DNA of 64,000 bases from the NCBI RefSeq assembly GCF_001267405.1, contig NZ_CP012369.1, forward strand, positions 1 to 64,000, given 5' to 3'. The notes below the pieces were generated by a model, which was given only the letters and a program-made list of their open reading frames with translations, ran no database searches and had not been told where the DNA came from. The position numbers and the translations under genes were made by a program. Positions 44,490 through 53,065 of the stretch are shown in pieces. Position 1 is the stretch's first letter; each line of letters begins with the position of its first letter. Source of the stretch: Moorella thermoacetica. GTDB taxonomy: Bacteria; Bacillota; DSM-521; Neomoorellales; Neomoorellaceae.

Positions 44490-45302
44490 ATCATCATTAC
44501 GGTAGTCGGCATCAGGTTCAAAAAAGCCGGGAAGATATACTACTTTGACCCGGGCGGTCTGAAACTCAACAAGGGCGACGCCGTGATTGTAGAAACGGCC
44601 AGGGGCCTGGAATTAGGTGAAGTAGTCATTGCCCCCCGCCAGGTGGAAGAAACCGAGGTGGTCCAACCACTGCGGCCGGTTCTACGCCCGGCTACCCAGG
44701 CCGATCTGGAACAGGTGGCCGTAAACCGCCAGAAGGAAAAAGATGCCTTCGCTATCTGCCAGCAGAAAATCCAAGAACACGGCCTGCCCATGAAACTGAT
44801 AGATGTCGAATTTACCTTTGACGTCAGCAAGATTATCTTTTACTTCACCGCCGAGGGCCGGGTCGATTTCCGGGAGCTGGTTAAGGACCTGGCAGCTATT
44901 TTTCGCACCCGCATCGAATTGCGCCAGATAGGCGTCCGGGATGAGGCCAAGATGCTGGGCGGTCTGGGCTGCTGCGGCCGTCCCATCTGCTGCGCCACCT
45001 TTATGGGCGACTTTGACCCGGTATCCATCCGCATGGCCAAGGAACAGAACTTATCCCTGAATCCGACCAAGATCTCCGGGCTCTGCGGCCGGCTCATGTG
45101 CTGCCTGCGCTATGAAAATGACGCCTATGAAGATGCCAGGCACCGCTTGCCCCGCTGCGGGGCCATGGTCCGGACGCCGGCAGGCTGTGGACGGGTGACG
45201 GGGATTAATATCCTTAAGGAAAGGGTAACCGTAGAAATACCCGAGCAGGGGAGTATGGAGTTTCCTCTGGAAGCCATTGAGGGAGAATGTCATGAGCACT
45301 AA
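44490..45302 (+). CDS. ricT: PSP1/YaaT (RicT) protein, probable ATC/ATT start
   Basis: YaaT/RicT forms a complex with YlbF and YmcA that binds Fe-S clusters and promotes RNase Y-dependent RNA maturation in B. subtilis. The cysteine-rich core is GLGCCGRPICCATF and GLCGRLMCCLRYE. The family N-terminus is present but starts without a normal start codon: an in-frame TAA (44487-44489) is followed by ATC-ATC-ATT-ACG and then VVGIRFKKAGKIYYFDPGG. GGGGGAGGTG (44475-44484) is well placed for ATC 44490 or 44493 or ATT 44496. Starting at the first usual codon (GTG 44583) would remove about 30 conserved residues. It overlaps yabA. Confidence 0.85.
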   Translation: MIITVVGIRFKKAGKIYYFDPGGLKLNKGDAVIVETARGLELGEVVIAPRQVEETEVVQPLRPVLRPATQADLEQVAVNRQKEKDAFAICQQKIQEHGLPMKLIDVEFTFDVSKIIFYFTAEGRVDFRELVKDLAAIFRTRIELRQIGVRDEAKMLGGLGCCGRPICCATFMGDFDPVSIRMAKEQNLSLNPTKISGLCGRLMCCLRYENDAYEDARHRLPRCGAMVRTPAGCGRVTGINILKERVTVEIPEQGSMEFPLEAIEGECHEH

Positions 45303-45609
45303 TCTACCGGAGGATACCGGGGGCATGCTGACAGTCGCCCTGGCCGGGTTGGAAGGGCAGCTGAATGAGGTCCTTAAGGAAACCCGGCGCCTGCGGGCCA
45401 GGGTCGCTGCCCTGGAAGAAGAAAACCAGCGCTTGCGGGCCATGATCCTGGCTGCCGGCGAGGGGGAGAGTGGGCGCCAGCAGCTGGTGCGCCTTTATAA
45501 TGAAGGTTACCACGTCTGCCCGCCCCATTTTGCCCGGGTACGGGGTAATGAGGGCTGCCTTTTTTGCCAGAGTTTCCTGGAAAAGAAGGGGTTACTGCCC
45601 GATGGCTAG
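45292..45609 (+). CDS. yabA: YabA, negative regulator of replication initiation
   Basis: YabA bridges DnaA and DnaN to restrain initiation in Bacillus. The 105-residue product has an N-terminal leucine-rich coiled coil (about 15-55, ETRRLRARVAALEEENQRLR) and a C-terminal zinc domain (HVCPPHFARVRGNEGCLFC). ATG 45292 follows GAGGGAG by six bases. It overlaps ricT by 11 bases and rsmI by 8, so all three are coupled. Both its partners, dnaA and dnaN, are in this window. Confidence 0.9.
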   Translation: MSTNLPEDTGGMLTVALAGLEGQLNEVLKETRRLRARVAALEEENQRLRAMILAAGEGESGRQQLVRLYNEGYHVCPPHFARVRGNEGCLFCQSFLEKKGLLPDG

Positions 45610-46525
45610 TCTCTACCTGGTGGGAACTCCCATCGGCAACCTGGAGGATATTACCTTCAGGGCTTTGCGGGTCCTGAAGGAAGTAGACCTTATCGCCGCC
45701 GAAGATACCCGGCATACCCGGGAACTCCTGACCCATTATGATATTCACACCCCCCTGACCAGCTATCACCGTCACAACCTGGCCAGCAAGACCCCTTACC
45801 TGTTGGGGCTGCTGCGGGAGGGTAAGGATATCGCCCTGGTTTCCGACGCCGGCCTGCCGGGAATCAGCGATCCCGGGGAGGAACTGGTCCGGGCCACGGT
45901 AGCCGCCGGACTGCCGGTGGTACCGGTACCCGGGGCGAATGCCGCCCTGACTGCCCTGGTGGCCTCCGGTTTGCCCGCTGGTCGTTTTGCCTTTGAAGGC
46001 TTTTTGCCCCGGGCCGGGAAGGAGCGCCGGGAACGCCTGGCCGCCCTGGTGGGGGAAGAACGGACCCTGATTTTTTATGAGGCGCCCCACCGGCTAACTG
46101 CCACCCTGGATGACCTGGCGGCAACCCTGGGACCCAGGCAGGTGGCCATCGGTCGGGAGTTAACAAAAAAGTTTGAGACCATATGGCGGGGAACACTGCC
46201 GGAGGCCAGGGAGTATTTCCGGGATAACCCACCCCGGGGCGAACTTACCCTGGTGGTAGCCGGGGCGCCACCAGCCCCCCGGCCGGCCTATGATCCCGCC
46301 CGGGCGGCTGCCGAGGTGGCTGACCTGGAGGCCAGCGGGCTGGACCGTAAGGAAGCCATGGCCCGGGTAGCTCGCATCTACGGCCAGTCCCGGCGGGAGA
46401 TCTACAGGGCCTGCCTGCAAGCCCGGGAAGGTGGGCAGGGAGGGTCCGGCGGGCTGGGGGAACCTGCAACCGCAAGGGGTGGGAGCCTACCGGGAGACAA
46501 AGCTGTTAGCCCTTCAGGGGATTAA
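45602..46525 (+). CDS. rsmI: 16S rRNA 2'-O-ribose C1402 methyltransferase RsmI
   Basis: RsmI methylates the ribose of C1402 in 16S rRNA. The tetrapyrrole-methylase fold is shown by LYLVGTPIGNLEDITFRAL, AAEDTRHTRELL, LVSDAGLPGISDPGEELV and FYEAPHR. ATG 45602 gives MASLYLVG, the family start; the frame is open further upstream through yabA but without homology. 307 residues, with a Gly/Ala-rich non-conserved tail of about 35 residues. A bidirectional terminator separates it from abrB. Confidence 0.96.
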   Translation: MASLYLVGTPIGNLEDITFRALRVLKEVDLIAAEDTRHTRELLTHYDIHTPLTSYHRHNLASKTPYLLGLLREGKDIALVSDAGLPGISDPGEELVRATVAAGLPVVPVPGANAALTALVASGLPAGRFAFEGFLPRAGKERRERLAALVGEERTLIFYEAPHRLTATLDDLAATLGPRQVAIGRELTKKFETIWRGTLPEAREYFRDNPPRGELTLVVAGAPPAPRPAYDPARAAAEVADLEASGLDRKEAMARVARIYGQSRREIYRACLQAREGGQGGSGGLGEPATARGGSLPGDKAVSPSGD

Positions 46526-46553
46526 AAAAGGGACACCCCCTGGTGCCCCTTTT
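46526..46553. terminator. bidirectional terminator between rsmI and abrB
   Basis: AAAAGGGACACC (46526-46537) pairs with GGTGCCCCTTTT (46542-46553) apart from one A-C mismatch; A- and T-runs flank the stem for both directions. Confidence 0.8.
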
Positions 46554-46568
46554 GTCCCCTGAATTTCC

Positions 46569-46826
46569 TTAGACGGCTTTGGCCTGCTGGCTCATGGCCT
46601 CCAAGCATTCGCGGCAGACGTTCTTTCCGTGGAAGTTAACGATATCCTCGGCGTTGCCGCAGAAGACGCAGGCCGGCTCATATTTCTTGAGGATGATCTT
46701 CTCATGATCGACGTAAATCTCCAGGGCATCGCGTTCATCGATACCCAGGGTGCGGCGTAATTCAATGGGAATGACCACCCGGCCAAGCTCGTCCACTTTC
46801 CGGACAATACCAGTGGATTTAATCAT
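46569..46826 (-). CDS. abrB: AbrB-family transition-state regulator
   Basis: An 85-residue DNA-binding regulator of the AbrB/SpoVT type. The N-terminal swapped-hairpin domain reads STGIVRKVDELGRVVIPIEL. The C-terminal part has two CxxC pairs (CVFCGN, CRECLEAM) that could bind zinc, a common variant in Clostridia. In Bacillus AbrB represses stationary-phase genes; here the targets are unknown. GGAGGGGGAGAAAG precedes the ATG on the minus strand, with a promoter at 46874-46902. It keeps its place between rsmI and metG. Confidence 0.93.
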   Translation of the reverse strand: MIKSTGIVRKVDELGRVVIPIELRRTLGIDERDALEIYVDHEKIILKKYEPACVFCGNAEDIVNFHGKNVCRECLEAMSQQAKAV

Positions 46827-46873
46827 GGCTTTCTCCCCCTCCCTGTTTCAACATGTTTCGACAACCTGTCTAT

Positions 46874-46902
46874 ATGGTACCAATCCTTCCAGTAAAAGTC
46901 AA
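46874..46902 (-). promoter_or_regulatory. candidate abrB promoter
   Basis: On the minus strand TTGACT (46902-46897), 17-base spacer, TACCAT (46879-46874). Confidence 0.45.
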
Positions 46903-46951
46903 CCATATTTTGGACAAAAAAATAGCATTCTCGCGCTATTACAGGCAAAAC

Positions 46952-46981
46952 TTGACACCTTACTCCTGTTTTTAATATAAT
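46952..46981 (+). promoter_or_regulatory. metG promoter
   Basis: TTGACA (46952-46957), 18 bases, TATAAT (46976-46981): both hexamers are perfect. Transcription should start near 46988, giving a leader of about 25 bases. Confidence 0.8.
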
Positions 46982-47013
46982 ACTCCTGAATTTGCCGAAA
47001 GGGGACGACCCAA

Positions 47014-48969
47014 GTGGGGGATAAGGTTTTCTATGTAACTACCCCTATCTATTACCCCAGCGATAAGTTGCATATCGGCCATGCCCTGACCACCACCATG
47101 GCCGATACCCTGGCGCGTTACAAGCGCCTGCGGGGTTACGACGTCTACTTTCTTACCGGGTCGGACGAACACGGCCAGAAGATCCAGCGCAAGGCCCGGG
47201 AGGCCAACCTGGAACCCATCCAGTATGTGGATCGGATTGTCGCCACTTTCCAGGAACTCTGGCGGCGCCTAAATATCTCTTATAATGATTTTATCCGTAC
47301 CACCGAACCGCGCCATGCACGGGTCGTCCAGGCCCTGTTGCAAAAGATATATGACCAGGGCGATATCTACAAATCCACTTACGAGGGCTGGTACTGTACC
47401 CCCTGCGAGACCTTCTGGACAGAACGGCAGCTGGTGGATGGCAATTGCCCGGATTGCGGCCGGCCGGTGGAACTGGTCAAGGAAGAAAGTTATTTCTTCC
47501 GTATGAGTAAATACGCCGACCGTTTGCTGCAATATATCAAAGATCATCCCGATTTTATCCAGCCTGTCACCCGGCGTAACGAAATGATTAGTTTTATCGA
47601 GGGCGGCCTGGAGGACCTGTGCATCTCCCGGACGACCTTTGACTGGGGCATTCCGGTGCCTATGGACCCCAAACATGTTATCTACGTGTGGTTCGACGCC
47701 CTGACCAACTATATCTCGGCCCTGGGTTATGGCACCGCCGACGACCATCTCTTCCGCAAATACTGGCCGGCAGCCGTGCACCTGGTGGGCAAGGACATTG
47801 TCCGCTTTCATACTATTATCTGGCCCATTATCCTAATGGCTGCCGGTATTGAGCCGCCCCGTCAGGTCTTCGGCCACGGTTGGCTACTGGTTGACGGCGG
47901 TAAGATGTCTAAATCCAGGGGGAATGTCGTTGACCCCATGATCCTCATTGATCGCTACGGCTCCGACGCCATCCGCTACTTCCTCCTCAGGGAGATGCCC
48001 TATGGTGCCGACGGCTATTACAGCGAGGAGGCCTTAATTAATCGCTACAATACCGATCTGGCCAACGACTTTGGCAACCTCTTAAGCCGGACGACGGCCA
48101 TGATCGAGAAATTCAACGGGGGCGTTATTGACCCGCCGTCAGCCCCGGAACCCTTGGACGAAGAGCTCAAAAACCTGGCCGCCGGCATCCCGGACGAGGT
48201 GGACAACGCCCTGAATCATTATGAGTTTGCCAGGGCCCTGGCGGCAATCTGGCGTCTGGTTAACCGGGCCAATAAATACATTGAAGAAACCGCACCATGG
48301 GCCCTGGCCAGGGACCCCGGGCAAAAACAGCGCCTGCAGACGGTTCTCTATAACCTGGCCGAGGCCGTGCGCCAGGCGACGATTATGGTCGGCCCCTTTA
48401 TGCCCGGCGTACCCGACCGGGTCTGGGACCAGCTGGGCCTTAAAGACGTTCCGGCGGCCCTTACCTGGGAGAGCCTGGCTACCTGGGGGGGCATTCCCGC
48501 CGGTACCAGGGTGAGAAGGGGCGAAGCCCTGTTCCCCCGGATTGATTTAAAAGAAGGAGAGATACCAGTGGCAGAAAAAGCAACGGAACCGGTTAAGGTG
48601 GCCGAGGCTGCTCCCGCCGGGGGGGCTGTTGCCCGACCCGGTGAAGAGGAAATCACTATAGAAGAATTCGCCCGGATTAAACTGCGGGTAGCCCTGGTGC
48701 TGGAGGCCGAAAAGGTGGCCAATGCCGACAAACTCCTGAAATTGCGGGTCCGGGTCGGCAACGAGGAACGCACCATTGTGGCCGGGATTGCCCGCTACTA
48801 CCAGCCGGAGGAACTCGTTGGGAAAAAGGTGGTCATCGTAGCCAACTTGAAACCGGCCAGACTGCGGGGTATCGTCTCCCAGGGCATGGTCCTGGCGGCC
48901 GTTGACGACGAATCCTTAAGCCTGGTAACCCCGGAGCGGGCCATCAAAGACGGCGCCCAGGTGCGCTAA
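47014..48969 (+). CDS. metG: methionyl-tRNA synthetase with C-terminal tRNA-binding domain
   Basis: Charges tRNA-Met. Class I signatures are HIGH in DKLHIGHALTTT and KMSKS in DGGKMSKSRGNVVDP. Four zinc-type cysteines are seen (CTPCETFWTERQLVDGNCPDC). Residues about 540-651, after an Ala/Glu linker, form a Trbp111-like tRNA-binding domain (FARIKLRVALVLEAEKVANA). 651 residues. Start GTG 47014 has AAAGGGGA nine bases upstream. The tatD gene starts at the base after its stop. Confidence 0.97.
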   Translation: MGDKVFYVTTPIYYPSDKLHIGHALTTTMADTLARYKRLRGYDVYFLTGSDEHGQKIQRKAREANLEPIQYVDRIVATFQELWRRLNISYNDFIRTTEPRHARVVQALLQKIYDQGDIYKSTYEGWYCTPCETFWTERQLVDGNCPDCGRPVELVKEESYFFRMSKYADRLLQYIKDHPDFIQPVTRRNEMISFIEGGLEDLCISRTTFDWGIPVPMDPKHVIYVWFDALTNYISALGYGTADDHLFRKYWPAAVHLVGKDIVRFHTIIWPIILMAAGIEPPRQVFGHGWLLVDGGKMSKSRGNVVDPMILIDRYGSDAIRYFLLREMPYGADGYYSEEALINRYNTDLANDFGNLLSRTTAMIEKFNGGVIDPPSAPEPLDEELKNLAAGIPDEVDNALNHYEFARALAAIWRLVNRANKYIEETAPWALARDPGQKQRLQTVLYNLAEAVRQATIMVGPFMPGVPDRVWDQLGLKDVPAALTWESLATWGGIPAGTRVRRGEALFPRIDLKEGEIPVAEKATEPVKVAEAAPAGGAVARPGEEEITIEEFARIKLRVALVLEAEKVANADKLLKLRVRVGNEERTIVAGIARYYQPEELVGKKVVIVANLKPARLRGIVSQGMVLAAVDDESLSLVTPERAIKDGAQVR

Positions 48970-49740
48970 ATGGTGGAACTTATCGACTCCCATGCCCACC
49001 TCAATGACCCGGCCTTCGCCGGCGACCTGGACCAGGTTATGGCCCGCCTGGAGCAGGCCGGGGTGGTAGGGCTGGTTAATGCCGGCTACGATGTCCCTTC
49101 CTCCCGCCTGGCAGTGGAACAGGCCCACAGCCGGGGCTATATCTACGCTGCCGTGGCCGTGCATCCCCACGACGCTTTAAACTTTGATGAAGAAGCGGCA
49201 GCCATCATCCGGGGCCTGGCCAGGGACAGCCGGGTGGTGGCTATTGGTGAAACAGGGCTCGATTACTACCGTAATCTCTCGCCCCGCCGGCGGCAGCAGG
49301 AGGTCTTCCGCTGGCACCTGGACCTGGCGCGAAGCTTGAGGCTACCGGTGATTATCCACGACCGCGATGCCCATGAGGATACCCTGCGGATCCTGCAGCA
49401 GGCTGCACCCTACCCGGCCGGGGGTGTGCTCCATTGTTTTTCCGGTAGCTGGGAGATGGCCCGACAGTGCCTGGACCTGGGCTTTTATATCTCCTTCGCC
49501 GGGCCGGTGACCTTTAAGAACGCCGTCAAACCCCGGGCCGTGGCCGCCCGGATACCCCTGGAAAGGCTGCTGATAGAGACCGATTGTCCCTACCTGACGC
49601 CGGAACCCCACCGCGGCCAACGCAACGAGCCGGCCTACGTGGGCCTGGTAGCAGCGGCCCTGGCGTCAGCCCGGGGTCAGACGGTGGAGGAAATAACGGC
49701 CGCCACCACCGCCAACGCCCGGAAGCTGTTTGGGATCTAG
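48970..49740 (+). CDS. tatD: TatD-family metal-dependent hydrolase
   Basis: A TIM-barrel metal hydrolase with nuclease activity in studied homologs (YabD in B. subtilis). The metal ligands are in LIDSHAHLNDPAF, GETGLDYY, VIIHDRDAHEDT and LHCFSGSWEMA, and ETDCPYLTPEPHRG completes the site. 256 residues. It is fused in operon with metG with no gap, an arrangement common in Firmicutes. Confidence 0.96.
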   Translation: MVELIDSHAHLNDPAFAGDLDQVMARLEQAGVVGLVNAGYDVPSSRLAVEQAHSRGYIYAAVAVHPHDALNFDEEAAAIIRGLARDSRVVAIGETGLDYYRNLSPRRRQQEVFRWHLDLARSLRLPVIIHDRDAHEDTLRILQQAAPYPAGGVLHCFSGSWEMARQCLDLGFYISFAGPVTFKNAVKPRAVAARIPLERLLIETDCPYLTPEPHRGQRNEPAYVGLVAAALASARGQTVEEITAATTANARKLFGI

Positions 49741-49765
49741 ATCCCCCGGTTAATGTCAGGTTCTG

Positions 49766-49785
49766 GCGGCTGGGGCGCCGCTTTT
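49766..49785 (+). terminator. terminator after tatD
   Basis: GCGGC (49766-49770) pairs with GCCGC (49777-49781), six-base loop, then TTTT. The stem is short. Confidence 0.5.
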
Positions 49786-49883
49786 GTTTGACCGGGAGCC
49801 TTTGATGGTGACCGGTTAGAATGGCATTTGGTTGCCTTGAACGGCTTGATGCGGGCGCTAACAGCTAGCAGGTGAAAGGTGAC

Positions 49884-49918
49884 CCCGCCCCTTCGCTTTT
49901 TGCAAGGGGCGGGTTTTT
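49884..49918 (+). terminator. strong terminator upstream of the first YabE-like gene
   Basis: Perfect 10-bp stem CCCGCCCCTT (49884-49893) with AAGGGGCGGG (49904-49913), ten-base loop, then TTTTTATTT. Confidence 0.85.
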
Positions 49919-49985
49919 ATTTGCAGTATAAAAAACAAATATTCTGGCAAGACTATGGGCGGCATATAATGGAAGGAGTGAAGTC

Positions 49986-50954
49986 ATGTTTCTGCTGCGA
50001 CAGCCTTCTGCAGGCCGGGGTCGTAAACTGGTGCTCCTGGCCTGCCTGGTGGCGGGGTTACAATCCCTCTTCCTGGTGGGCTGGACCAGTAAAAAGGTTG
50101 ATATCTACGCCGATGGTCAGGCCAGGCAGGTGACCGTTAACCAATGGCTGGTAGGCGATTTCCAGTCCCGAAGCCAGGAAAACTTAAGGATTGGCGACTG
50201 GATTTTACCCCTTCCAGGAGGCTGGTTCTGGCCCGGCTTGAAGCTGTTTATGGCCAGGGGTACGCCTGTGGCGGCCGAGGTTGCCGGCCAAAATATCTGG
50301 CCCCGGGAACCGGCCTCTGTGGCCAGTGAGCTCCTGAACAGGGAGGGTATAACCCTGGGGCCCGGGGACAGGGTGGAGACCAACCTGGGAAGCGAAGACC
50401 CCCACCAGTACATCCGGGTAATTCGCGTCGAGGATAGTATCGAAGTACAGCAGCAACCAGTAGACCCGCCGGTGGTGCGCCGGCCAGACCGTTACCTGCC
50501 TCCGGGCCAGGAAAAGGTGGTACAGGAGGGGCAACCAGGTGTCCGCTATTACAAATACCAGGTGCGAAAAGAGAATGGCGTTGAAGTCGAGCGCCGGCTG
50601 GTAGACACGTGGGTTGAAATCCAGCCCAGCCCCAAAATAGTTGCCTACAGCAGCAGGGCTTATCCAGAGGTTACCGCCCGGGCCGGGGACACTTTGATGG
50701 TAATTGCGACGGCCTATACCCATACAGGCAACCGGACGGCCACCGGGATCTGGCCCTATCGGGGCGTTGTTGCCGTAGACCCGCGGGTTATCCCCCTGGG
50801 GACCCGGCTCTATGTAGAAGGTTATGGCTATGCCGTTGCCCAGGATACCGGTGGGCTCATTAAAGGCAAGCGCATCGATCTCTTTATGGATAGCGCCGGG
50901 GAGGCGATGCGCTGGGGCCGGCGACAGGTAACCGTTCGCATTCTCGGCGATTAG
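49986..50954 (+). CDS. G5- and 3D-domain cell-wall protein (YabE-like), first copy
   Basis: A 322-residue exported or membrane-anchored protein. It has one N-terminal hydrophobic segment (LVLLACLVAGLQSLFLVGW), a central part, a G5 domain (about 150-228, ending VERRLVDTWVE) and a C-terminal 3D domain (about 240-322) with the three conserved aspartates, as in AVDPRVIPLGTRLYVEGYG, VAQDTGG and KGKRIDLFM. 3D domains occur in resuscitation-promoting and MltA-type wall hydrolases. GGAAGGAGTGAAG precedes ATG 49986. It is followed by a paralog. Unlike the second copy it has no clear DUF348 repeats. Confidence 0.88.
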   Translation: MFLLRQPSAGRGRKLVLLACLVAGLQSLFLVGWTSKKVDIYADGQARQVTVNQWLVGDFQSRSQENLRIGDWILPLPGGWFWPGLKLFMARGTPVAAEVAGQNIWPREPASVASELLNREGITLGPGDRVETNLGSEDPHQYIRVIRVEDSIEVQQQPVDPPVVRRPDRYLPPGQEKVVQEGQPGVRYYKYQVRKENGVEVERRLVDTWVEIQPSPKIVAYSSRAYPEVTARAGDTLMVIATAYTHTGNRTATGIWPYRGVVAVDPRVIPLGTRLYVEGYGYAVAQDTGGLIKGKRIDLFMDSAGEAMRWGRRQVTVRILGD

Positions 50955-51074
50955 AAAAAAATTCCAGGCGTAAAGGCAGGAAAATCTTACCCCGGTGTCG
51001 AAGTATTTAGGGCCGGCATATACAGGAGGTCAGTTTGGTTCTTGTACTTAAAGAGTTTAATCTGGAGGTGACCC

Positions 51075-52076
51075 ATGGACGGCTGGATTAATAATTGGCG
51101 CCAGAAGCATTCCCGGGGGCGCCGCCGGCCCTGGCCCTGGCTCCTGGTGGCGGTACTATTACTTTTTACCGGCACCGGGTGGGGAGTAATGAGTTATACC
51201 TGGAAAAAGGTAACCCTGGAGGTAGATGGACAAAGAATTGCTACGCGCACTTTTGCCCCTACAGTTGGCGAGTTTTTAAGCCAGCAGCATATCACCCTGG
51301 GGGCAGAGGATGCCGTCACCCCGGCCCTGGATGCACCGGTTACCAGGGATATAGTGATAACTATCAAAAGGGCTGTACCGGTTAAAATCAATGCAGACGG
51401 CCGGGAAAAGGAGATCTTAACACCGCCGGATACAGTGGCCAACGTCCTGAATAAGGCAGGGGTCACCCTGAACCCGGCAGACCGGGTAATCCCTGACCTC
51501 AATGCTACCATTGCCGCGGGAGATACCATCAAGGTGATCCGGGTAACCGTAAAGACAGAAACCGTCAGTAAAGAAATCAACTACCGGGTGGAACGGCGCC
51601 CGGAACCGCAACTGGAAAAGGGTATTACGCGCTTGCTGCAGGAAGGGGTGAAGGGTCTCCAGGAGGAGACCTACCGGGTTATCCTGGAGGACGGCCAGGA
51701 GGTTAAACGCGAGCTGGTCTCCACAAAAACCCTGAAGGAACCTGTGCCGGAAATAGTAGCCGTTGGCGCCATGGATACAGCCTCCCGGGGCGGGCAGAGT
51801 TTTCGCTTCGAGCGGGTCTTCTGGGCTACGGCCACGGCCTATACCCACTCCGGCGCGCCGACGGCCACCGGCGCCTACCCCCGGGTGGGAACCATTGCCG
51901 TAGATCCTGCGGTAGTTCCCCTGGGTACCCGCCTTTATGTCGAGGGTTACGGCTATGGTATCGCCCAGGATATCGGCAGTGCCATCAAGGGCGACCGAAT
52001 TGACGTCTTCCTGGATACCGAGGCGGATACTCGCCGCTGGGGTGTCCGCCGGGTGAAAGTCTATGTCCTGCGTTGA
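51075..52076 (+). CDS. yabE: YabE-like protein with DUF348, G5 and 3D domains
   Basis: A 333-residue wall protein. After a basic N-terminus and one membrane segment (WLLVAVLLLFTGTGWGVMSY) come two DUF348 repeats (about 45-100 and 105-155), a G5 domain (about 160-238) and a 3D domain (about 250-333) with AVDPAVVPLGTRLYVEGYG, GIAQDIGSAIKGDRIDVFL. This is the classical YabE/Rpf-like layout, normally next to ksgA as here. It probably acts on peptidoglycan at resuscitation or germination. GGAGGTGACCC precedes ATG 51075. RnmV, usually between yabE and ksgA, is absent. Confidence 0.92.
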   Translation: MDGWINNWRQKHSRGRRRPWPWLLVAVLLLFTGTGWGVMSYTWKKVTLEVDGQRIATRTFAPTVGEFLSQQHITLGAEDAVTPALDAPVTRDIVITIKRAVPVKINADGREKEILTPPDTVANVLNKAGVTLNPADRVIPDLNATIAAGDTIKVIRVTVKTETVSKEINYRVERRPEPQLEKGITRLLQEGVKGLQEETYRVILEDGQEVKRELVSTKTLKEPVPEIVAVGAMDTASRGGQSFRFERVFWATATAYTHSGAPTATGAYPRVGTIAVDPAVVPLGTRLYVEGYGYGIAQDIGSAIKGDRIDVFLDTEADTRRWGVRRVKVYVLR

Positions 52077-52100
52077 GGGAAGCCAGCAGAGCCTTCCCTG

Positions 52101-52127
52101 AAAACCACCCTGACGGGTGGTTTTTCC
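52101..52127 (+). terminator. terminator after yabE
   Basis: AAAACCACCC (52101-52110) pairs with GGGTGGTTTT (52115-52124), loop TGAC, followed by TTCC and more Ts. Confidence 0.85.
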
Positions 52128-52139
52128 TTTTATAGGTAT

Positions 52140-52168
52140 TTGTACCCCGGGGCCGGGTGTAGTATAAT
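52140..52168 (+). promoter_or_regulatory. ksgA promoter
   Basis: TTGTAC (52140-52145), 17 bases, TATAAT (52163-52168). The -35 coincides with a TTG that opens the longest reading frame, which shows that translation starts later. Confidence 0.65.
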
Positions 52169-52187
52169 AGTTTACGGAGGGATCAGG

Positions 52188-53054
52188 TTGGATTCTGTAG
52201 CCACGCCGGGGAGAACCCTGGCTCTGGTCCGGGAAAAGGGACTGGTCCCGCGCAAATCCCGCGGCCAGAATTTTCTTGTAGACGCCAATATCGTCCGGAA
52301 GATTGCCCGGGCAGCCGAAGTTGGCCCCGGTGATACTGTGGTGGAAATCGGCCCCGGCCTGGGAGCCCTTACCCAGGAACTGGCCGCCAGGGCCGGACTG
52401 GTGATAGCCATAGAAATCGACCGGGAATTGTTTGCTGCTCTGGAAGAAACCCTGGCCGGCAGGGATAACGTTCGCCTGGTTGCCGGTGATGCCCTGAAAG
52501 TCGATTTTGACCGGCTGGTGGCCGGAATTTTAGGGACTGGAGAGGGAAGGTTGCCCACTTATAAGGTTGTGGCTAACCTTCCTTATTATATAACCACGCC
52601 GATCCTGATGCATTTACTAACCAGTAGGTTCCGGATAGCAGAACTAGTTTTAATGGTCCAGGCCGAGGTGGGCTATCGCATGTTGGCCCGGCCTGGAGGA
52701 AAGGACTACGGCGCTCTGAGTGTCGTGGTGCAGTATTATACAGAACCGGCCGTCGTCCTCAAAGTCCCGCGGACGGTATTTTATCCGCGGCCGGAGGTGG
52801 ACTCCCTGGTCCTGAAGCTGACCTGTCGCACCCGGCCGGTGGTACAGGTAGAGGACGAGGACTTCTTTTTCCGGGTAGTCCGGGCTGCCTTTAACCAGCG
52901 GCGCAAGACCATTCTCAATGCCCTGGGGAGTCTGGGCTTTGAGAAATCGAAAATAATGGAGGCCTTAGCGGGGGCCGGTATCGACCCGCGGCGCCGGGGG
53001 GAGACCCTGGGAATGGAGGAATTTGCGAGCATCAGCAGGACACTACAGCACTAA
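52188..53054 (+). CDS. ksgA: 16S rRNA (adenine 1518/1519-N6) dimethyltransferase
   Basis: KsgA dimethylates A1518 and A1519 in the 3' hairpin of 16S rRNA and checks small-subunit assembly. It shows KSRGQNFLVDANIVRKI, SAM motif EIGPGLGALTQELA, IEIDREL, catalytic motif NLPYYITTPILM and the C-terminal NQRRKTILNAL. TTG 52188 is chosen: CGGAGGGATC lies just upstream, and the longer frame to 52140 would begin inside the promoter. 288 residues. Confidence 0.97.
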   Translation: MDSVATPGRTLALVREKGLVPRKSRGQNFLVDANIVRKIARAAEVGPGDTVVEIGPGLGALTQELAARAGLVIAIEIDRELFAALEETLAGRDNVRLVAGDALKVDFDRLVAGILGTGEGRLPTYKVVANLPYYITTPILMHLLTSRFRIAELVLMVQAEVGYRMLARPGGKDYGALSVVVQYYTEPAVVLKVPRTVFYPRPEVDSLVLKLTCRTRPVVQVEDEDFFFRVVRAAFNQRRKTILNALGSLGFEKSKIMEALAGAGIDPRRRGETLGMEEFASISRTLQH

Positions 53055-53065
53055 AGGGAAAGAAG

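Noticed and set aside
45470-45601. Extended N-terminus of RsmI inside yabA
   Set aside because: The extension has no homology; ATG 45602 gives the family's normal start, and yabA is real in the other frame.
52140-52187. TTG 52140 as the ksgA start
   Set aside because: It coincides with the -35 of the promoter, so it would not be in the message.
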